Source: Coprococcus sp.
Lineage (GTDB): Bacteria; Bacillota; Clostridia; Lachnospirales; Lachnospiraceae
Reading direction: 5' to 3'
DNA: 64,000 bases
Assembly (NCBI GenBank): GCA_017935345.1
Contig: JAGBHU010000045.1
Location: 1-64,000 of the forward strand
Shown in pieces: positions 60,663 through 64,000 of the stretch (within the stretch, counting starts at the first letter, position 1; every line of letters begins with the position of its first letter). A program made the translations under genes and the position numbers. Under the pieces are notes generated by a model, which saw only the letters and a program-made list of their open reading frames with translations, was not told where the DNA came from and searched no databases.

Positions 60663-60884
60663 GATTATATTTTCACTCCTATATTTCAATACTTCTATAG
60701 ATACTCAAGAATTAAGTCTACACCATCTCTTAAGCTCTTAATATATACTTTTTCATATATTCTCAGGTAGAAATATTATAGCAAATAGAAAAGTTAATGA
60801 CAATTCCAATGCTGAATTTGCAGAATACTATTTTTTGTCAAAACACAGAGTTCCATTTATTTATAGAAACACAGCTTCCAACAG

Positions 60885-60924
60885 AACAAAATACCGCAGT
60901 TTTTCAATCTGCGGTATTTTTATT
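60885..60924 (-). terminator. Terminator after the sortase-type surface protein gene
   Basis: AAAATACCGCAG (60888-60899) and CTGCGGTATTTT (60909-60920) form a perfect 12 bp stem around a 9-base loop. The rest of the 303 bp gap between 60663 and 60965 is AT-rich with no gene. Confidence 0.9.
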
Positions 60925-60965
60925 TTAAAAAGTAATTTGCCATGTAATATTGCGTATATGATATT

Positions 60966-62249
60966 TTATTTTTGCCTTTTTACAATGGAGATTGTTCCCA
61001 ATCCCACAAGCGACATGAATAATAATCCCATAACCAAATATAGATGTACAGTATCTCCAGTCTTTGGTGAATTATTGTTTACTATGGCTTCTGTGGTCAC
61101 ATCTTCTGTTGGCTGCTCCTCTGTGGTCGCATCTTCTGTCGGTTGCTCCTCCGTGGTCGCATCTTCTGTCGGCTGCTCCTCCGTGGTCGCATCTTCTGTT
61201 GGTTGTTCCTCCGTGGTCACATCTTCTGTCGGCTGCTCCAATTTAGGAATAGCCCGTGTCTCTTTTTCACCACAGCTTGAACATACTCTTTCTTCCTCAC
61301 CCTCAGCATCTACGGTAGCTTGTATGGATACAGTCCAGTCCCCAAAGCTATGCGCCAAAACCGGTATTGTCTTCGTATCTAATATCTTTTTACATACAGT
61401 ACAGCCAATTTCTTTGCTTCCTGTTTCCTTACATGTTGCTTCTTTTACAATCGTTCCTTCTCCGGCGGTATGTCCCGTTGCAGAAATTGTCTCCGTTTCC
61501 ATAATTATATTACATTTAGTACATCTTTTTTCTTTTTCGCCTGTTTCTTCGCAGGTAGCTTCTTTTATGATTGTCCATTCTCCGGCAGTATGTCCCGTTG
61601 CAGGAACAGAATTCTTTTCACAAACCTCATTACATACAGTACACCGCTTTTCCTTGGTGCCATCCGTATTACACGTAGGCTGCTTTGTAACGACTTCACT
61701 GACTTTTGAATGGCTACACGAGGTTGTTACACTGTTCTTAGACAAAACAGGTACATCATCAAAAGTGTATTTGCGAGGATCAACTGCGTATCCATAGCCA
61801 TTAAAATAAAACTTGCAGTCCGGCTTTAATACAGTAAAGGTCGCAATAAGAAGCGTTCCACTCTTTGTCAGATAAGTATCATCATCCTTCTCCCAATATA
61901 TTCCGTCATTTTCCTTCTTTAATACAGGATTTGAATAAACACTGCCATTACTATAGGATTCCAGCTTCATCGCATCATCATTATAGGCTAACCTGAACAT
62001 AAGCATATCATAACAAGCTCCTGTTTTTTGATCATAAGGGGCATTAAAATCAACACACACCGTAATCGTTTCTCCAACATCTACCTGTGTTTTACTACAT
62101 GTTATTGTAAGTATCGTCCCTGAATCAGTTGCAGCAGCCTCAACTGTCGGATAATCAGCAATACCGGTATTGCTGATTACCATTATGAACAACATCACAA
62201 TAGACAAGACAGCCTTAACAATTTTTTGTTTTTTACTTTTCCTTTTCAA
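60966..62249 (-). CDS. Cohesin-like, cysteine-motif surface protein with sortase signal
   Basis: The 427-residue protein has a signal peptide (VKAVLSIVMLFIMVISNTG), a domain of about 125 residues resembling cohesins (ILTITCSKTQVDVGETITVC, then GTLLIATFTVLKPDC), and about four repeats of 33-35 residues with a CxxC core (EKRCTVCNEVCEKNSVPATG, KRCTKCNIIM, GCTVCKKIL, VCSSCGEKE). A linker of five EQPTED(A/V)TTE units follows, then a sorting signal SPKTGD, a hydrophobic helix and KRQK. It should be linked to the wall by a sortase. The start is TTG at 62249, after GGAGA. Role: adhesion or binding, not determined. Confidence 0.8.
   Translation of the reverse strand: MKRKSKKQKIVKAVLSIVMLFIMVISNTGIADYPTVEAAATDSGTILTITCSKTQVDVGETITVCVDFNAPYDQKTGACYDMLMFRLAYNDDAMKLESYSNGSVYSNPVLKKENDGIYWEKDDDTYLTKSGTLLIATFTVLKPDCKFYFNGYGYAVDPRKYTFDDVPVLSKNSVTTSCSHSKVSEVVTKQPTCNTDGTKEKRCTVCNEVCEKNSVPATGHTAGEWTIIKEATCEETGEKEKRCTKCNIIMETETISATGHTAGEGTIVKEATCKETGSKEIGCTVCKKILDTKTIPVLAHSFGDWTVSIQATVDAEGEEERVCSSCGEKETRAIPKLEQPTEDVTTEEQPTEDATTEEQPTEDATTEEQPTEDATTEEQPTEDVTTEAIVNNNSPKTGDTVHLYLVMGLLFMSLVGLGTISIVKRQK
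61089..61238 (-). repeat. 30 bp coding tandem repeat
   Basis: Five 30 bp units encode EQPTED(A/V)TTE, the stalk-like linker of the sortase-type protein. Units are nearly identical at the DNA level. Confidence 0.9.
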
Positions 62250-62364
62250 AATATTTTCTCCTCTCTATACTTTAGATGTAACAAAATGCGGGATTAGTGC
62301 GTTACACAACTAAGCACACATATTATTCGCTAAATATCTTAAAGCCTGAATATGGAACAATACA

Positions 62365-62402
62365 ACAAACCGCAGGTTGCTTTTTGTCAACCTGCGGTTA
62401 TA
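62365..62402 (-). terminator. Terminator after module B
   Basis: AACCGCAGGTTG (62368-62379) and CAACCTGCGGTT (62388-62399) form a perfect 12 bp stem with an 8-base loop; T-rich sequence follows on the minus strand. Confidence 0.88.
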
Positions 62403-62465
62403 ATGTAACTAAATTTTATTATTATTCACTAAATCTAAATCAAAATTGTAGGCAATTAATTGTTT

Positions 62466-63575
62466 TTATGGTTCTTCAATCATCATAAATTTCTTATATG
62501 TATCTGCTTCAAGTGCCTCCGGACTTACTTCTGAAAACGCAGAAACACGATATATTGCACCATTCTCCAAATCTGTGGCTGCTTCAAAATGATATTTTTC
62601 AATCTGCTCACCCATATTCTTATATTCTTCCGTATATATATAGTAATAGAAGGTTTTACCATTTACTTCTATGCTTTTTACAGCCGCCTTTGAATTTGTC
62701 CATATATTTGTTCCCTTGGTCATCAGCCGCTTGGCATCCATATTAGAACGAATATAATCATCAACCACCGCTGATGCCGTTATATTTCTATTTGTATCAC
62801 GATATGTCTTCATGCTGTAATAATTTGGTTTTATTTCATGTGCAATCAAATAAAAATCATCCTCAATCCGATACGACACAAGCGTCTTCTCTTCTTTATT
62901 ATATAATGAATCCTCTGCTACAAATTCTTCAGAAAGCACCATATTGATTTCAGAATACATCTCATCCGCTATATACGTTGTTCCCGATGGTGTATTTGCC
63001 TTATCCGTTGGTCTCGCTCCGGCTAAAAGAGAATCCGCAATGAGAATATATGACTCATATTCCCTTATAAGCTCTTCTTCGGACTGAAATCGAATCTGGT
63101 CAATGCCAAGCAAACGCACCATTATTTGAAAAGAATGTTCTTGATCTGCTGCCTTAAATGCCAGTAAAACATTTTCTCCCTCATCTTCATATACACAATA
63201 TACATAAGAATTTCCACCAACGGCTATTTCATCAAATGGTTTTTTCAAATGAAACCAACTGTCAATATCAGAATTCAGGGAATCAATATCATTTATAGTT
63301 AAATCATAACTACCGTCTACTACCGATATCCCCATATCAAACGTACCCTTGTCAGAATATGATAAACCTACTTCATCATTAACATATGCCATATTTTTGT
63401 TTGGAATGGAAATTTCAAATCCATCGATGACCACAACACCCATATAATCAGTATTGGAAGCAGTATTTTTTATTGATACTTCATGCTTCTTCAATATCAT
63501 AAATCCGGTTAATGTTACAATTACCCCTGTTACGAATGCTATAACAACTATAAATATAGCTTTATTCCTTTTCAT
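62466..63575 (-). CDS. Membrane-anchored partner protein of XRE regulator (module B)
   Basis: The 369-residue paralogue of the protein at 58787-59893. It has an N-terminal helix (AIFIVVIAFVTGVIVTLTGF), an extracytoplasmic domain starting VVVIDGFEISIPNKN, a linker ARPTDKANTPSG in the place of PTDEKDD, and the C-terminal VNGKTFYYYIYTEEY segment with FEAATDLENGAIYRVSAF. Sequence identity to module A is low outside these segments. The ATG overlaps the end of the regulator gene by 14 bases, the same arrangement as module A. Confidence 0.78.
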   Translation of the reverse strand: MKRNKAIFIVVIAFVTGVIVTLTGFMILKKHEVSIKNTASNTDYMGVVVIDGFEISIPNKNMAYVNDEVGLSYSDKGTFDMGISVVDGSYDLTINDIDSLNSDIDSWFHLKKPFDEIAVGGNSYVYCVYEDEGENVLLAFKAADQEHSFQIMVRLLGIDQIRFQSEEELIREYESYILIADSLLAGARPTDKANTPSGTTYIADEMYSEINMVLSEEFVAEDSLYNKEEKTLVSYRIEDDFYLIAHEIKPNYYSMKTYRDTNRNITASAVVDDYIRSNMDAKRLMTKGTNIWTNSKAAVKSIEVNGKTFYYYIYTEEYKNMGEQIEKYHFEAATDLENGAIYRVSAFSEVSPEALEADTYKKFMMIEEP

Positions 63576-64000
63576 TCTTTTTAAGCTCCCTTATCAATAA
63601 ACCCAAAATAAGCAGTAATATGATGACAATTGAAATAAGCATAATAATCGTACTGATATCATAATTAACCGATATCTTACCCGTATCATTATTGATATAA
63701 CAATATATGTAATCACCGCCTCTTACTCCATTTGTATCCAGCAGCACAGTCCTTGCATCTGACAATCCGTCCTCATTATAGCCACTCACTTCAGCTAAAG
63801 AATACTGTTTATATACTTTATCCACCTTAACAAGTGTCTTCTCACTATCCGATTTGTCCCATATCTGGCATAACATACAATGAACTATGATTACTGCCAA
63901 TCCTGCCAATAGAATACTGACCAATGTGATACTGACCTTTAACCCTATCCGTCTGGTCCTTCGTTTCGACTCCGGCTTTATTGCCGTTTCTGAATTTATC
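63562..64000 (-). CDS. XRE-regulator paralogue (module B), C-terminal part, cut by window edge
   Basis: The frame is open to the right edge on the minus strand, so the N terminus (expected helix-turn-helix) lies outside. Visible are a polar, Arg-rich linker (AIKPESKRRTRRIGLKVS), a membrane helix (LVSILLAGLAVIIVHCML), an extracytoplasmic domain with VDKVYKQYSLAEVSGYNEDG and LDTNGVRGGDYIYCYIN, a second helix and a basic tail. These segments match the module A regulator (VERVYQQYTKAD; DMDGIRDGDYIECYTD). A start inside the window (TTG at 63924) would lie within the first helix and is rejected. Confidence 0.8.
   Translation of the reverse strand, partial: INSETAIKPESKRRTRRIGLKVSITLVSILLAGLAVIIVHCMLCQIWDKSDSEKTLVKVDKVYKQYSLAEVSGYNEDGLSDARTVLLDTNGVRGGDYIYCYINNDTGKISVNYDISTIIMLISIVIILLLILGLLIRELKKNEKE

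Noticed and set aside
60835-61797. 320-residue plus-strand open frame rich in Val-Ala-Ser repeats
   Set aside because: It is the antisense image of the repeated stalk and CxxC region of the sortase-type protein, whose signal peptide, sorting signal and terminator are all on the minus strand.

Overview
The window looks like a chromosome segment of a low-GC, Gram-positive, obligately anaerobic Firmicute, most likely a Lachnospiraceae-type Clostridium. The evidence is gene content: an Rnf ferredoxin:NAD+ complex, a rubredoxin-fused rubrerythrin, the GGGtGRT/NifU-like pair, a DUF5721 protein, a YlmC/YmxH protein, an LTA-synthase-like enzyme, and strong AAGGAGG ribosome binding sites. I cannot name a species. 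I see no rRNA, tRNA, CRISPR array, phage or insertion sequence. Most of it is ordinary core genome, with an accessory cell-surface region at the right end.

Left part (1-16 kb). A secreted protein runs off the left edge, followed by a DUF5721 gene and htpG behind a perfect CIRCE/HrcA operator. On the minus strand come sfsA, map, an LTA-synthase-like gene and the pyrimidine genes pyrC-pyrF-pyrK-pyrD-pyrE. A chorismate mutase gene carrying a cut-down prephenate dehydratase domain lies upstream of pyrC. A decayed secreted-protein gene lies near 16 kb.

Middle (16-37 kb). This is housekeeping and transport: a cupin, rubrerythrin, DegV, a c-di-GMP phosphodiesterase with a degenerate GGDEF domain, a 48-residue FeoB-associated cysteine-rich protein with a palindromic operator, a kinase-like protein, an ArsB/SLC13 transporter, a DUF4153-type membrane protein and a lactate/malate dehydrogenase. 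It continues with a PnuC-like transporter behind a transcription attenuator, an amino-acid ABC importer, the GGGtGRT pair, a PHP phosphoesterase, yajC-tgt and an HtrA protease with a repeat-rich N terminus.

Right-middle (37-51 kb). A four-gene ABC-2 export operon is followed by nrdR-yigZ and ylmC. The energy-conservation block is apbE, a NusG-II protein, a Gx-type transporter and rnfC-rnfDG-rnfE-rnfA-rnfB. ApbE would attach FMN to the RnfD/RnfG parts, which are fused in one polypeptide here, and RnfE carries a long extension with a four-cysteine motif.

Right end (51-64 kb). A multidomain RelA/SpoT-like protein of unknown role is followed by an ABC-F ATPase and a group of surface genes: a wall-repeat cysteine peptidase, a lipoprotein, a sortase-type surface protein, and two diverged copies of a two-gene module (membrane-bound XRE regulator plus membrane-anchored partner). 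The second copy runs off the right edge. The RelA/SpoT fusion and the duplicated regulator module are the best candidates for undescribed biology.
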